From Ignavibacteriales bacterium (lineage in GTDB: Bacteria; Bacteroidota; Ignavibacteria; Ignavibacteriales; Ignavibacteriaceae), in NCBI GenBank assembly GCA_015709675.1, contig CP054182.1, forward strand, positions 3,017,448-3,081,447: 64,000 nt of DNA. The letters are read 5' to 3'. Below, one piece after another: positions 46,751 through 55,633 of the stretch. Position numbers and translations under genes: made by a program. The notes under the pieces were generated by a model that saw only the letters and a list, made by a program, of their open reading frames with translations, was not told the DNA's origin and did not search any database. The stretch's first letter is position 1. Each line of letters opens with the position of its first letter.

Positions 46751-48523
46751 ATGGAGAATAACATGCTGTTTTCATTCAGAGCAAAAGCACTTCTGCTTTT
46801 ACTGATGCTCATTACCATTTCTGTTTACCCGCAGAAAAAAGATGAGTTTAACTGGAATGACCTGGATAAATATGTGGAACAGGAATTCGGCAAAATCATT
46901 AAAGGTACCGCCGAAGATAAAATGATTCAGGATATCGCTAAAAATATCAGTAAATATATTTATACGAACGAACACACCCTTACCATTAAGCTGATTGACA
47001 ATGACGAACCCAATGCATTCGCGTTCGGCAACGGAAGTATGTATGTGCTCAAGGGTTTGTTCAAGACTACCGAGTCCGTTAATGAACTTGCGTTCGTTAT
47101 CGCTCATGAGTTTTCACACGTGCTTCTTAAGCACTCAGACGAAGCTGAAGAATTTAAATCCAGATTTAATATATCCAGCCATGATGACCATAAAATGAAG
47201 GCTTTCACCCGTGAGCAGGAGTATGAAGCTGACAAATACGGCATTCTTTACGCACTCCGCGCCGGTTACTCCCCTCTCGGAAGCGTGAACTGGTTCAATA
47301 AAATGACCAACCTCGGCTACGAATATCCCCCGCTTTATGTTGATTACTCTGATCATCCTAACTTCACCCAGCGTGTGGTTCAGGCGTTTATCAATATCGG
47401 CGCTTATTATGAATACGCAAAGCATTTTGATTACGGACTTCTCTATATCTCCATGGGCAACTATCCGGAGGCTGCTGAGGCATTTGGCAAGTTCCTGGAA
47501 AAATATCCGAATTACAAAGAAGCGTACAATAACATTGCGGTTGCCCAGATGATAAATGTGGTGGCGGAAAAAGATGTGACGCTTGACCTCTGGATTTCGG
47601 CCTCGCTAAGTAAAGTCTCTCTTTTCGCCGATAATTTTGATAAACCGGTCAGAGGAAATTATACATTCCAAACAAGGGATTTTGCCGAGGCGATAGAGAA
47701 TATCCAGGCCGCTACAAAACTTGACCCTAAGTATGCACAGCCCTATGTAAATCTTGCGCTAATTAATATATTCACCAAGGATTATGCAAAAGCGAAGTCA
47801 AACCTCGATTTAGCAATTAAATATAATGCTGATCTTTTTGAAGCACATATTGCAAAAGGATTTCTTCAGGTAGAGCAAAACAACTTGAAAGATGCAATCA
47901 AATCTTTTGATAACGCTATCCAGATTGATAATCAGAATCCGCAGGGCTATTACAACCTCGCGTGGGCTTATCAGTGGAACAAGCAGAATGACCTGGCTAT
48001 TCAGGCATGGCAGCGGTTCCTCGTTCTGATGCCCGAAGGCAGTTATGCAGATATCGCCCGCCAGAATCTTGAAGCCCTCAAGACCGGCAATGCGCCAACC
48101 ATAACCAAGAATGACAATAATCCGAAAGACAAAACTGTATATTCAACCAATAACCTTGGCCTGGCAGGTGTTGAACTTAACGATGACCAGACTGAGGTGA
48201 AGAATACGTTGCAGTCCCCTGACAATAAAACCGCTGACAAAAGCGGCGATGTCTGGGAATATCTGACTCCGAACATCACCGTTGGTTTTGATAAAGCCGG
48301 AAAAGTTGAATATGTGCTGGTTTTTGACAGAATTGAAAAAGGTCTTGAGTCTGTCGGGAACATAAATGTTGGTTCATCAGTAGAAGAAGTAATAAACAAA
48401 TTCGGCAGACCGATACAGGTCCTCACCGAAGGCGGATACCTGGTTTACAATTATCAGAATCTCGGAATCGCATTCTGGATTCTTGACGGCAGAGTAAAAG
48501 GTATCGGAATTTACAGAATCTAA
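46751..48523 (+). CDS. M48-family metalloprotease with TPR repeats
   Basis: A 590-residue protein with a signal peptide (start at 46751 or the ATG at 46763) and an M48 protease domain: zinc motif HEFSH (His119, Glu120, His123) and third ligand near Glu159 in REQEYEADKYG. From about residue 235 to 445 there are several TPR-like helix pairs (YLEAAEAFGKFLEKYPNYKE-like units, AQPYVNLALINIFTKDYAKA). The last 120 residues form a small domain ending GIGIYRI that I cannot name. It resembles BepA, a periplasmic protease and chaperone for outer-membrane assembly. The next gene starts 15 nt downstream. Confidence 0.9.
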   Translation: MENNMLFSFRAKALLLLLMLITISVYPQKKDEFNWNDLDKYVEQEFGKIIKGTAEDKMIQDIAKNISKYIYTNEHTLTIKLIDNDEPNAFAFGNGSMYVLKGLFKTTESVNELAFVIAHEFSHVLLKHSDEAEEFKSRFNISSHDDHKMKAFTREQEYEADKYGILYALRAGYSPLGSVNWFNKMTNLGYEYPPLYVDYSDHPNFTQRVVQAFINIGAYYEYAKHFDYGLLYISMGNYPEAAEAFGKFLEKYPNYKEAYNNIAVAQMINVVAEKDVTLDLWISASLSKVSLFADNFDKPVRGNYTFQTRDFAEAIENIQAATKLDPKYAQPYVNLALINIFTKDYAKAKSNLDLAIKYNADLFEAHIAKGFLQVEQNNLKDAIKSFDNAIQIDNQNPQGYYNLAWAYQWNKQNDLAIQAWQRFLVLMPEGSYADIARQNLEALKTGNAPTITKNDNNPKDKTVYSTNNLGLAGVELNDDQTEVKNTLQSPDNKTADKSGDVWEYLTPNITVGFDKAGKVEYVLVFDRIEKGLESVGNINVGSSVEEVINKFGRPIQVLTEGGYLVYNYQNLGIAFWILDGRVKGIGIYRI

Positions 48524-48538
48524 ATAAAAGTCAGCAAA

Positions 48539-49561
48539 ATGAAGAAGTTCAGATTTTATCTAATCGCAGGGGCAGCAGCGCTGCTCCTGAATTTTATGAT
48601 GGTGCTTCAATCATCAACGGTGGCGCTTATAACCGGTGTTGAAGGAGATGTGACACTTTTCCGCTCCGGAAGCGAAACCAAAGAAACCGTAACACTGGGA
48701 ACTGAGCTTGGCAAAGATGATCTGCTGATGGCAGGTAAAAACGGTAAAGCCACTATCTATTTTATGGATGGAGTTGTTGTCGTACTTAATGCTTCCGAGC
48801 AGATAACCATAGGCAGCAGTTCATCAGACAGCAAAAAGAATGACGGCTCAACAACCCGCTCCGTGACCGATACCGATGTTTCTCTTAAAACCAAAAACGG
48901 TTTTAATAACCTCAGAAAAAATGAAATCGCTTCACTCACTCCGGCTAACTTCAGAGGTGAAGGTGTGAATGCAGTATTCCCAATGGGTTTCATTAGCACA
49001 ACCAATCCTTATTTCGGATGGGTTGACTCCTCAAACGCCGGTGCCGCACCTGAGGAAAGGGACTACGTGCTTATTATCCTCAATGCTGATGAAGAAGTTG
49101 TTCTTAGAAAAGAGCTGAAAGGAAGAAGTCTTATTCTGAATATGGTTCAGATACCTGAGCTTGCTCTCACTCTGAGTGACGAAATGCAGGAGTTCAACTG
49201 GGATATATATCCAAAAGAGAAAGCTCCGGCAAAACCGGATATCAGCCGTGTGAACAATCAGTTCACCTTGTTTGATGCGGGAAGAAGTGAAAAAATAAAC
49301 ACAACACTTGCTGAGTATGAGAACAGTCTTAAATCAGGCAAGATTGACAAAAGCACGTATCTGATCGTTACAGGTTACTACCTGAAAGACCAGAAGCTAT
49401 TTTCTCAGGCAATTGCAGCATTTGAAGAATTAGCTTTGATGAAACAGGGAGTCAGCTTCACTTTTCAGGAACTTGCTCTTCTTTACAGCGCTCAGGGTAA
49501 CCGTACCGGATTTATGGTTAACTATTATCTGAATAAAATAAAATCTCTTTCTGCCAAATAA
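48539..49561 (+). CDS. FecR-like secreted or periplasmic protein
   Basis: A 340-residue protein with a signal peptide (about 1-24). Residues 28-90 have the FecR layout: ALITGVEGDVTLFRSG, a TLGTELGKDDLLMAG stretch and IYFMDGVVVVLNASEQITIG. A Ser/Lys/Asp-rich linker and a second beta domain (about 140-215) follow, then helices at the C-terminus (about 245-335) that look TPR-like (YYLKDQKLFSQAIAAFEELA). No sigma factor or TonB receptor gene is nearby, so it is not a classical FecI-FecR pair. It is 15 nt from the M48 gene and followed by a terminator. Confidence 0.75.
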   Translation: MKKFRFYLIAGAAALLLNFMMVLQSSTVALITGVEGDVTLFRSGSETKETVTLGTELGKDDLLMAGKNGKATIYFMDGVVVVLNASEQITIGSSSSDSKKNDGSTTRSVTDTDVSLKTKNGFNNLRKNEIASLTPANFRGEGVNAVFPMGFISTTNPYFGWVDSSNAGAAPEERDYVLIILNADEEVVLRKELKGRSLILNMVQIPELALTLSDEMQEFNWDIYPKEKAPAKPDISRVNNQFTLFDAGRSEKINTTLAEYENSLKSGKIDKSTYLIVTGYYLKDQKLFSQAIAAFEELALMKQGVSFTFQELALLYSAQGNRTGFMVNYYLNKIKSLSAK

Positions 49562-49607
49562 TTCTCCATAATTGCCGGTAAAATTCCGGCAGTACAAATT
49601 CTATACA

Positions 49608-49631
49608 AAACCCCGGCTAAGACCGGGGTTT
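49608..49631 (+). terminator. Rho-independent terminator after the FecR-like gene
   Basis: A 9-bp stem (AAACCCCGG at 49608-49616 with CCGGGGTTT at 49623-49631) and a 6-nt loop are followed by a T-rich tract. It lies 47 nt after the FecR-like stop and ends that plus-strand operon. Confidence 0.88.
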
Positions 49632-49687
49632 TTATTTTTATTCCTGACTTCTCAGGTTGGCACAAGGGCATAAAATTGGTTAGTTTA

Positions 49688-49920
49688 AAAACTCTGCCTA
49701 ACTAAGCTTACTTTGCGTTTAGTTTGCTGTGTAAGCCGCCTTCAAACTCACCCCCAAACCCCCTCTCTTTCCGTCAAACAATATTCTGGTATTACTACGG
49801 CTTTTTTGAATTATGATAGATTTTCTGTAATAGGAATTGGTTCGGAAAAAGAGGGGGCTTAAAAAGAATTGATTTAAACTCTGCGTAACTTCGCGCTAAA
49901 CTTTGCTTACTTTGCGTTTA
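49688..49920. repeat. Direct repeats flanking an inverted repeat
   Basis: Within the 395-nt gap from 49562 to 49956 there are two direct copies of an element reading aactctgc.taact...cttactttgcgttta (49688-49721 and 49876-49920); the second holds about 12 extra bases in its middle. Between them lies an inverted repeat with 15-bp arms (49759-49773, CCCCCTCTCTTTCCG, and 49843-49857) with one mismatch. No ORF fills the gap. The layout suggests an intergenic repeat or a decayed non-autonomous element; outside it the gap holds only the terminator at 49608. Confidence 0.6.
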
Positions 49921-49956
49921 AAGGTCGCCCCCTGTGAACTCGCCACACACTCTTTC

Positions 49957-50577
49957 TCACTTCGCATTTGATATGGTAAACAATATCTCCCCGCCGTAAA
50001 AGCTCCTTATGCTATTCAGGTTACCATAAATGCTTATTCCGAAACCAAATTCATCTGCGAATCTGAATAACCCATAAACTTGCGTCTGAATACCAATAGT
50101 TCTGAAGGGTTCCGGCTCTTCCCCTCTTTTTATCTTCCCATTTATATAAGATATCCCTGCAAAATAACCTGACATAAACCATTCAGACATTTCTCTCCTG
50201 CCGATGGATATATCATACTCTTCAAATCTGAGTCCGTCCTTACCAACACCTTTGCCAAGCAGACCTCCCCGCCCTAATGCACCCACTTTATAAAAATAAT
50301 CACCTATCGAAAAGTTATAACTAAATGAACTGCTGGCAAACGCTTTCGGATGCAAAAAAATACCTGACGCGAGCCAGTACTTGTAGTCATCAGTCAAACC
50401 TGAATCCGCACTCTCAGAATTTGTATTATTGTAACCTGAGTTCTGATGTGATAGAAAATAGGAATTTTGCATCTTTTCCGGTAACGATTGTGTTCTGCCG
50501 AGATAACAAGTAATGCAGAGAATCACAACGATGAAATTGAGTAGGTTAAAATCCCAGAATAAATATTTTCTTTTCAT
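49957..50577 (-). CDS. Hypothetical envelope protein, possible small beta-barrel
   Basis: A 206-residue protein that I cannot assign to a family. The N-terminus (MKRKYLFWDFNLLNFIVVIL) acts as a signal peptide or anchor, followed by a polar, Asn/Ser-rich stretch (about 40-60). From residue 70 on there are amphipathic strands with Gly and aromatic residues (FSYNFSIGDYFYKVGALGRG, YFAGISYINGK, GFGISIYGNLNSI), which suggests an outer-membrane or beta-sandwich protein. It lies 5 nt after the propeller lipoprotein gene and next to a repeat-bearing gap, so both genes may form an accessory pair. Confidence 0.55.
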   Translation of the reverse strand: MKRKYLFWDFNLLNFIVVILCITCYLGRTQSLPEKMQNSYFLSHQNSGYNNTNSESADSGLTDDYKYWLASGIFLHPKAFASSSFSYNFSIGDYFYKVGALGRGGLLGKGVGKDGLRFEEYDISIGRREMSEWFMSGYFAGISYINGKIKRGEEPEPFRTIGIQTQVYGLFRFADEFGFGISIYGNLNSIRSFYGGEILFTISNAK

Positions 50578-50582
50578 TTGTA

Positions 50583-51869
50583 TTAATACATTTTTCCTAG
50601 TGCGATAAAACCGAGTGAATTCTTATAACCAGCAATAACAACCATTTTCTCAGTTACGTGTAATCCATAGAAAGCAGTACCACTTCCGAATATCCTGTAG
50701 TTTTTCCAACTGACCCCATTAAAATGTGCGACCAGTCCCAGATGACCAACAGCGAATATGTTGTTATGTCCCGTCCCTCTTATTCGTTCACTATATAAAT
50801 AATCAATTTCAGGCAGTAATTTCCATCCATTTTTATAAACATGAACTCCCGACCCGGCTGCATACAAACGCATTTCTGAAGGACCCCATACCGATGTTAC
50901 ATCCAAACTTTCCGGCCATTCAAAATAATTTAATTGATTATCCGCCATAAGGCGAAATATCTTCTTCTCTCCGGTAGTTGAAAGACTATTAGTAGCTGCA
51001 CCGTAAATAATATATCTATTATTTTTATCCCATATCCCGTAAATATCTTGTAAATCAGAATTTACACCACTATTTAGTTTTATCCATGTTCCGTTACGAT
51101 ATTGTGCAAGGTTACCATAGTCTCCGGCTATGTAAAAATTATCAGGAGATGTTCCCCATATTTTATTAATATGAGCTGGGAAATCAATGTTTAACGGAGG
51201 AATTGATTCAAAACGTTTTCCGTTCCATCTGGTTCCATTAGAGAAAAAAATATTATCATGAGTACTGGGATGTAATGATCGGATTTGAGCAAACGAGAAT
51301 CCTTGCTGAGTTTGATATAATATTCTTTTTTCCTCCCACTTAACGCCGTTCCACTGTAATGCATTATGGGAATCGCCATTATAATAGTAATGTCCTGTTA
51401 CCCAAATATTGTTTTCATCAAAGATAAATCCATCATAGAGTATTGCAGTCGGACCACCTGCACCAAATGTCCACGTCTGCCAGGTAAAATTGTGGGAGGT
51501 GGTATCCATAGTTCTCACCTGCACAGTATTGCTTATTTTATCATCCTTACCCTCATAGCGGATTATTGCGCGGAATGAGTAATTGGCGGAGGGTTCTAGG
51601 TCTTCAATAACTAAGAAGGTGTCACGGTTGAGTGAGAGCAGCCGGAGGTGATCTTTGCCATCCATCTGAATTGCCACATTTGCCGGCTGGGTAAGATTGC
51701 TGAACTTAAGCTCAAGCCATACCTCGGTACAGGAGGCATCAAGTGCGGTCAGGGTAATATCAGTCTGCCCATACGGGCTGGCTGGTTCTGAGCAGGAGTA
51801 AGCGGAGAGGGCAATAAGCGAGAGTGCTGCCCAAAGGTGCAGTTGAAGCATAAATTTTTTTTGAACCAT
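50583..51869 (-). CDS. Predicted lipoprotein with Ig-like and propeller-like repeats
   Basis: A protein of 428 residues from the ATG at 51869, chosen over the ATG at 51896 because a strong AAGGAGG lies just upstream. The signal peptide ends near Cys in SAYSCSEP, a plausible but non-ideal lipobox. Residues about 35-125 form a fibronectin-like domain (ITLTALDASCTEVWLELKFS). The rest has repeated W-G-x-S/P and N-x-x-A-G motifs (KIWGTSPDNFYIAGDYG, SVWGPSEMRLYAAGSG, NNIFAVGHLGLVAHFNG), a propeller pattern seen in FCB surface proteins often misnamed glucosyltransferase. Ligand unknown. Confidence 0.72.
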   Translation of the reverse strand: MVQKKFMLQLHLWAALSLIALSAYSCSEPASPYGQTDITLTALDASCTEVWLELKFSNLTQPANVAIQMDGKDHLRLLSLNRDTFLVIEDLEPSANYSFRAIIRYEGKDDKISNTVQVRTMDTTSHNFTWQTWTFGAGGPTAILYDGFIFDENNIWVTGHYYYNGDSHNALQWNGVKWEEKRILYQTQQGFSFAQIRSLHPSTHDNIFFSNGTRWNGKRFESIPPLNIDFPAHINKIWGTSPDNFYIAGDYGNLAQYRNGTWIKLNSGVNSDLQDIYGIWDKNNRYIIYGAATNSLSTTGEKKIFRLMADNQLNYFEWPESLDVTSVWGPSEMRLYAAGSGVHVYKNGWKLLPEIDYLYSERIRGTGHNNIFAVGHLGLVAHFNGVSWKNYRIFGSGTAFYGLHVTEKMVVIAGYKNSLGFIALGKMY

Positions 51870-51880
51870 GGCTCCTCCTT
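51867..51880 (-). promoter_or_regulatory. Strong Shine-Dalgarno deciding the lipoprotein start
   Basis: On the minus strand AAGGAGG (51880-51874) is followed by AGCC and the ATG at 51869-51867. A full-strength Shine-Dalgarno is unusual in this window, where most genes have weak or no such site. Confidence 0.7.
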
Positions 51881-52188
51881 CCAATAGTCTTGGCAAATTA
51901 TCCGGTCTTGATTGAAAAGTGTTCCCCTCTTTGGCTTTTAAGTTCGTTACCCGGGGGAGTTAACTCCGTTTCACTGACCAGTGGAAAAAACATTTCCGCG
52001 ATGGGCAATATAAACAAACCTAACGATCCGATCTCAAACTGAATATTTAAGCGCAGATTGTTTGTCATGCCTCCTGTGCAGTCTCACCGGACAAGGAAAT
52101 TGACCGGTGACTCAATAAAATTCCGGCCGGTTTATGATTCTCTCTCATTTTTCTTATTTTTAACTTTTACTTACAACTCATTATTGTT
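51870..52188. other. Divergent intergenic region with small dyads
   Basis: A 319-nt gap between divergent genes, so it must hold two promoters, but I cannot place them. It contains a perfect 12-bp palindrome GGAGTTAACTCC at 51956-51967, a short dyad CACTG-ac-CAGTG at 51972-51983 and a 7-bp inverted repeat TCACCGG/CCGGTGA at 52084-52110. The first two lie close together and might be regulator-binding sites. No ORF or RNA gene is evident. Confidence 0.35.
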
Positions 52189-54075
52189 ATGATGAAAAAT
52201 ATCGCAGCTTTTTTACTTCTTTTCACACTATGCTCTTCCGCACAGACACTTTATACACCATACGATGTGCAAAAGGCCTATAAAAATGGCACCCGCACTC
52301 CTGAGGGTAACCCCGGTTCCAAATACTGGCAGAATCATGCATCCTATACCATGTATGTATCACTTACACCACCGGACGCGCAGCTTCAGGGTCAGAGCCA
52401 GATAACTTATTTTAATAACAGCCCGGATACACTCAAGGAAATCGTGTTCCGGTTATATCCCAATTTGTATAAACTGGGTGCTGAGCGTGATTTCTCACTT
52501 TCGGCTGAGGATCTGCATCCGGGAGTTGATTTTACTTCATTTAAAGTCAGAGGTAAAGAGCAGCTAACTGATGAAAATACATCCTTCCGGCAGAGTGAAA
52601 CTGTTCTTACCATTAAACTTGAGGAACATCTTCCCCCTGCTTCCTCTGTGAATTTTGAAATTGCATGGAATTATCCTCTCCCCTCAAAATCAAATGTGCG
52701 CATGGGCAGGTATGATTCAACATCATGGTTTGTGGCTTACTGGTATCCGCAGATTGCTGTGTATGATGATGTATTTGGCTGGGATAAAATTCCTTATACA
52801 GGTCAGAAGGAGTATTATAATAATTTCAATGATTATACTGTAACCATAGATCTGCCGGAATCATTCTGCGCCTGGGCTACCGGAGAGTTGCAAAATGCCG
52901 CCGATATTATGCCAGATGCACTATTGGAAAAGTTCACTGCAGCTCATACTTCAGAAAAGGTTATTAACCTTATCACAAAAGAAGAAGCGGAGAAAGGGTA
53001 CAAAATGAAGGGACGCGAGGGGCGTGTGCAGTGGAATTTTACCGCGATGAATGTCCCCGACTTCGCCTTTGCCTTAAGCGATCATTATCTGTGGGATGCA
53101 GTAAGCGTTGTGGTTGACAGCACTACCATGAGAAGAGCTCTGGTTAATGCTGCTTATAAAAAAACTTCAAAAGACTATTACGAAGTTGCAGATTTCAGCC
53201 GGACTATAATGGCATACTTTTCACATGTTCTGCCCGGTGTTCCATACCCATATCCTGTGATGACGGTATATAACGGACAAGGGGGGATGGAATTCCCCAT
53301 GATGTGCAACAATGGGTCTACAAGCAGAGGAGGAGCATTCAGTCTGGCTGCGCATGAAATAGCACACACATACTTCCCGTTTTATATGGGCATTAATGAA
53401 AAGCGCTACGCATGGATGGATGAGGGTTGGGCTGTGATGCTCCCGATGGATTTAGTCCTTGAGCATTTTCCCGATATAGACCTAAGAAACAGAAATGCTA
53501 AAGCATTTAATACCGTTGCAGGAACGGAATTCGAAATTCCCCTCTATATCCCCTCTCAGCAGACAAGCGGTTCTGCATACCGGATCCATGCTTATACCCG
53601 CCCGGGAATGGCCTACTATATACTCCGTGATGCACTCGGCAAGGATAATTTTGACAAGGCGCTTCGTGAATACATGAAACGCTGGAGAGGAAAACATCCC
53701 CTCCCGAACGACTTTTTCTATTCATTCAATAATTATCTGAAGGATGATATCTCCTGGTTCTGGAAACCGTGGTTCTTTGAATCAGGATATGCAGAGCTGT
53801 TTATTAAATCAGCAGTGCAGAAGAAAAATGACCTCACCATAATCGTAGAACGGGAAGGAAATCTCCCGGTTCCGGTTAAGCTGCTCATTACACTTGAAGA
53901 CGGCACAACCATCAGCAAGTATGAAACAGCCGCGGTATGGAAAACAGGTCTGAAAGAGAAAAAATATACCTTTAAAGTATCCGGAAAAGTGGAATCGGTA
54001 TTACTAGGAGATTTGATAATTCCGGATAAGGTCGCAGAAAATAATTTCGTAAAATTAAGCAGCACAAAAAAGTAA
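52189..54075 (+). CDS. Secreted M1-family metallopeptidase
   Basis: A 628-residue protein with a signal peptide (about 1-18). The gluzincin motif is complete: HEIAH (His389, Glu390, His393) and Glu412 in WMDEGWA, with the exact 18-residue spacing. The exopeptidase motif is GGMEFP rather than GAMEN, as in a divergent branch of the family common in Bacteroidota. An N-terminal beta domain (about 45-230) precedes the thermolysin-like domain; the C-terminal part (about 540-620) is a beta-sandwich. It probably cleaves peptides in the periplasm. It is followed by a MmcQ-type gene after 21 nt. Confidence 0.93.
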   Translation: MMKNIAAFLLLFTLCSSAQTLYTPYDVQKAYKNGTRTPEGNPGSKYWQNHASYTMYVSLTPPDAQLQGQSQITYFNNSPDTLKEIVFRLYPNLYKLGAERDFSLSAEDLHPGVDFTSFKVRGKEQLTDENTSFRQSETVLTIKLEEHLPPASSVNFEIAWNYPLPSKSNVRMGRYDSTSWFVAYWYPQIAVYDDVFGWDKIPYTGQKEYYNNFNDYTVTIDLPESFCAWATGELQNAADIMPDALLEKFTAAHTSEKVINLITKEEAEKGYKMKGREGRVQWNFTAMNVPDFAFALSDHYLWDAVSVVVDSTTMRRALVNAAYKKTSKDYYEVADFSRTIMAYFSHVLPGVPYPYPVMTVYNGQGGMEFPMMCNNGSTSRGGAFSLAAHEIAHTYFPFYMGINEKRYAWMDEGWAVMLPMDLVLEHFPDIDLRNRNAKAFNTVAGTEFEIPLYIPSQQTSGSAYRIHAYTRPGMAYYILRDALGKDNFDKALREYMKRWRGKHPLPNDFFYSFNNYLKDDISWFWKPWFFESGYAELFIKSAVQKKNDLTIIVEREGNLPVPVKLLITLEDGTTISKYETAAVWKTGLKEKKYTFKVSGKVESVLLGDLIIPDKVAENNFVKLSSTKK

Positions 54076-54096
54076 TAACCTGCAAAAGAGATCATC

Positions 54097-54447
54097 GTGT
54101 TCCCTGACGAAATAAGGATATACTGCCTTAAAAAACCGGGCACCTCAGAGAGTTTTCCCTTTGATGAGGTTTCACCGGTATATAAGGTTGTAGATAAAAT
54201 TTTCTGTATTGTATCCTTAGAACCGCCTCTCTCTGTCAATTTAAAATGTGACCCTGAGAGGGCTGTTGATCTGAGGGAACACTACTCTGCCATCACACCC
54301 GGCTGGCATATGAATAAAACCCACTGGAATACAGTATATCTTCAGCAGGGTATGCCTGATTCACTTGTCAGGGAACTCATTGACCACTCATACGATCTGA
54401 TCGTTTCTAAACTGAAGAAATCAGACCGGGAGCGTCTTAAAAAATAA
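54097..54447 (+). CDS. MmcQ/YjbR family protein
   Basis: A 116-residue protein of the MmcQ/YjbR (DUF419, CyaY-like fold) family: YCLKKPGTSESFPFDE near the start, VYKVVDKIFCIV, SLNVLK-like VNLKCDPERAVDLRE and the conserved GWHMNKTHWNTVYL. It begins with GTG at 54097. These proteins have a double-wing fold and have been called DNA-binding, but their role is unproven. It precedes the aminotransferase gene by 10 nt and may be co-transcribed. Confidence 0.85.
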   Translation: MFPDEIRIYCLKKPGTSESFPFDEVSPVYKVVDKIFCIVSLEPPLSVNLKCDPERAVDLREHYSAITPGWHMNKTHWNTVYLQQGMPDSLVRELIDHSYDLIVSKLKKSDRERLKK

Positions 54448-54457
54448 AAGAAAAAAT

Positions 54458-55609
54458 ATGAACAATAGACCGACAGACAAACTGCCCGCCTCAGGAGAAA
54501 GTATTTTTGCTACCATGTCCCGCATGGCTCTTGAGCATAATGCGATTAATCTCTCTCAGGGTTTCCCTGATTTTGAATGTCCTGAAAAACTGAAAGAACT
54601 GGTTGACTATTATATAAAAAAAGGATTTAACCAGTACGCTCCTATGCCGGGTGTCCCCCGTCTCCGTGAGGAAATCCGGGAAAAAACCCTGCGTATGTAT
54701 GGCAGTCACTACAATGCAGATACGGAAATTACCGTCACGGCGGGAGCAACTCAGGCATTATATACAGCTATAACAGCTATCACCTCTCCGGGTGATGAGT
54801 GCATCGTATTTGAACCCGCGTATGACAGCTATATGCCTGCGATACAGCTTTCAGGGGGCAATATTAAACCGCTTAAACTGAAAAGCGGTGATTTTTCCCT
54901 GCCATGGGATGAAATCAGAAACACCGTCACGGAGAAAACCAGATTTCTGCTGCTGAACACTCCTCAGAATCCGGGGGGAAGCGTTATTACAGCGGACGAC
55001 AGAAAACAGTTTGAAGAACTCGCGGTAAAATATCCCGGTCTCATATTTATCTGCGATGATGTTTATGAAAATATTCTGTTTGACGGCAGAGTACATTATT
55101 CTTTTACCCAATCTAACGTGCTTAAGCCAAGATCAATTGTTATTTCTTCATTCGGTAAATCCTATCACACTACCGGATGGAAGATGGGATACATATTGGC
55201 ACCTGAATATTATACAAAGTTGATCAGGAAGATTCATCAGTTCCTTGTCTTTTCTGTAAATACTCCCATGCAGCATGCATTTGCAGACTTCCTGAAAGAT
55301 GATGATCACACCCGCGAACTTTCACCATTTTATCAGAGAAAAAGAGATTTATTCAACTCACTGGTCAGCGGGTCGAAATTCAAACTGCGTCCGGCAGAAG
55401 GCACCTATTTCCAGTTATTAGATTACTCTGCCATATCCGGTGAAAATGACAGAAAATTTGCTGAACGGCTGACGAAGGAATACGGAGTGGCAGTTATTCC
55501 CCTCTCTCCATTTTACGGAGATGATCACCAGACAGGAATGATCAGGGTATGTTTTGCCAAAAGAGATGAAGTTTTAACCGCAGCAGCGGAAAAATTATGT
55601 AAGATCTGA
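54458..55609 (+). CDS. PLP-dependent class I/II aminotransferase (methionine/kynurenine type)
   Basis: A 383-residue fold type I aminotransferase. Seen: NLSQGFPDFECPEKL near the N-terminus, ITVTAGATQALYTAITA, NTPQNPGGSV, CDDVYENILFDG and the Schiff-base Lys in SSFGKSYHTTGWKMGY; the C-terminal Arg that binds the substrate carboxylate is in MIRVCFAKRDEVL. The pattern fits the methionine aminotransferase (YbdL) and kynurenine aminotransferase branch, which often acts in methionine salvage or cleanup of keto acids. No methionine-salvage genes are adjacent. It is the last gene before the hairpin array. Confidence 0.9.
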   Translation: MNNRPTDKLPASGESIFATMSRMALEHNAINLSQGFPDFECPEKLKELVDYYIKKGFNQYAPMPGVPRLREEIREKTLRMYGSHYNADTEITVTAGATQALYTAITAITSPGDECIVFEPAYDSYMPAIQLSGGNIKPLKLKSGDFSLPWDEIRNTVTEKTRFLLLNTPQNPGGSVITADDRKQFEELAVKYPGLIFICDDVYENILFDGRVHYSFTQSNVLKPRSIVISSFGKSYHTTGWKMGYILAPEYYTKLIRKIHQFLVFSVNTPMQHAFADFLKDDDHTRELSPFYQRKRDLFNSLVSGSKFKLRPAEGTYFQLLDYSAISGENDRKFAERLTKEYGVAVIPLSPFYGDDHQTGMIRVCFAKRDEVLTAAAEKLCKI

Positions 55610-55633
55610 TTCTCGTTAACTTAAGACTTGTAT

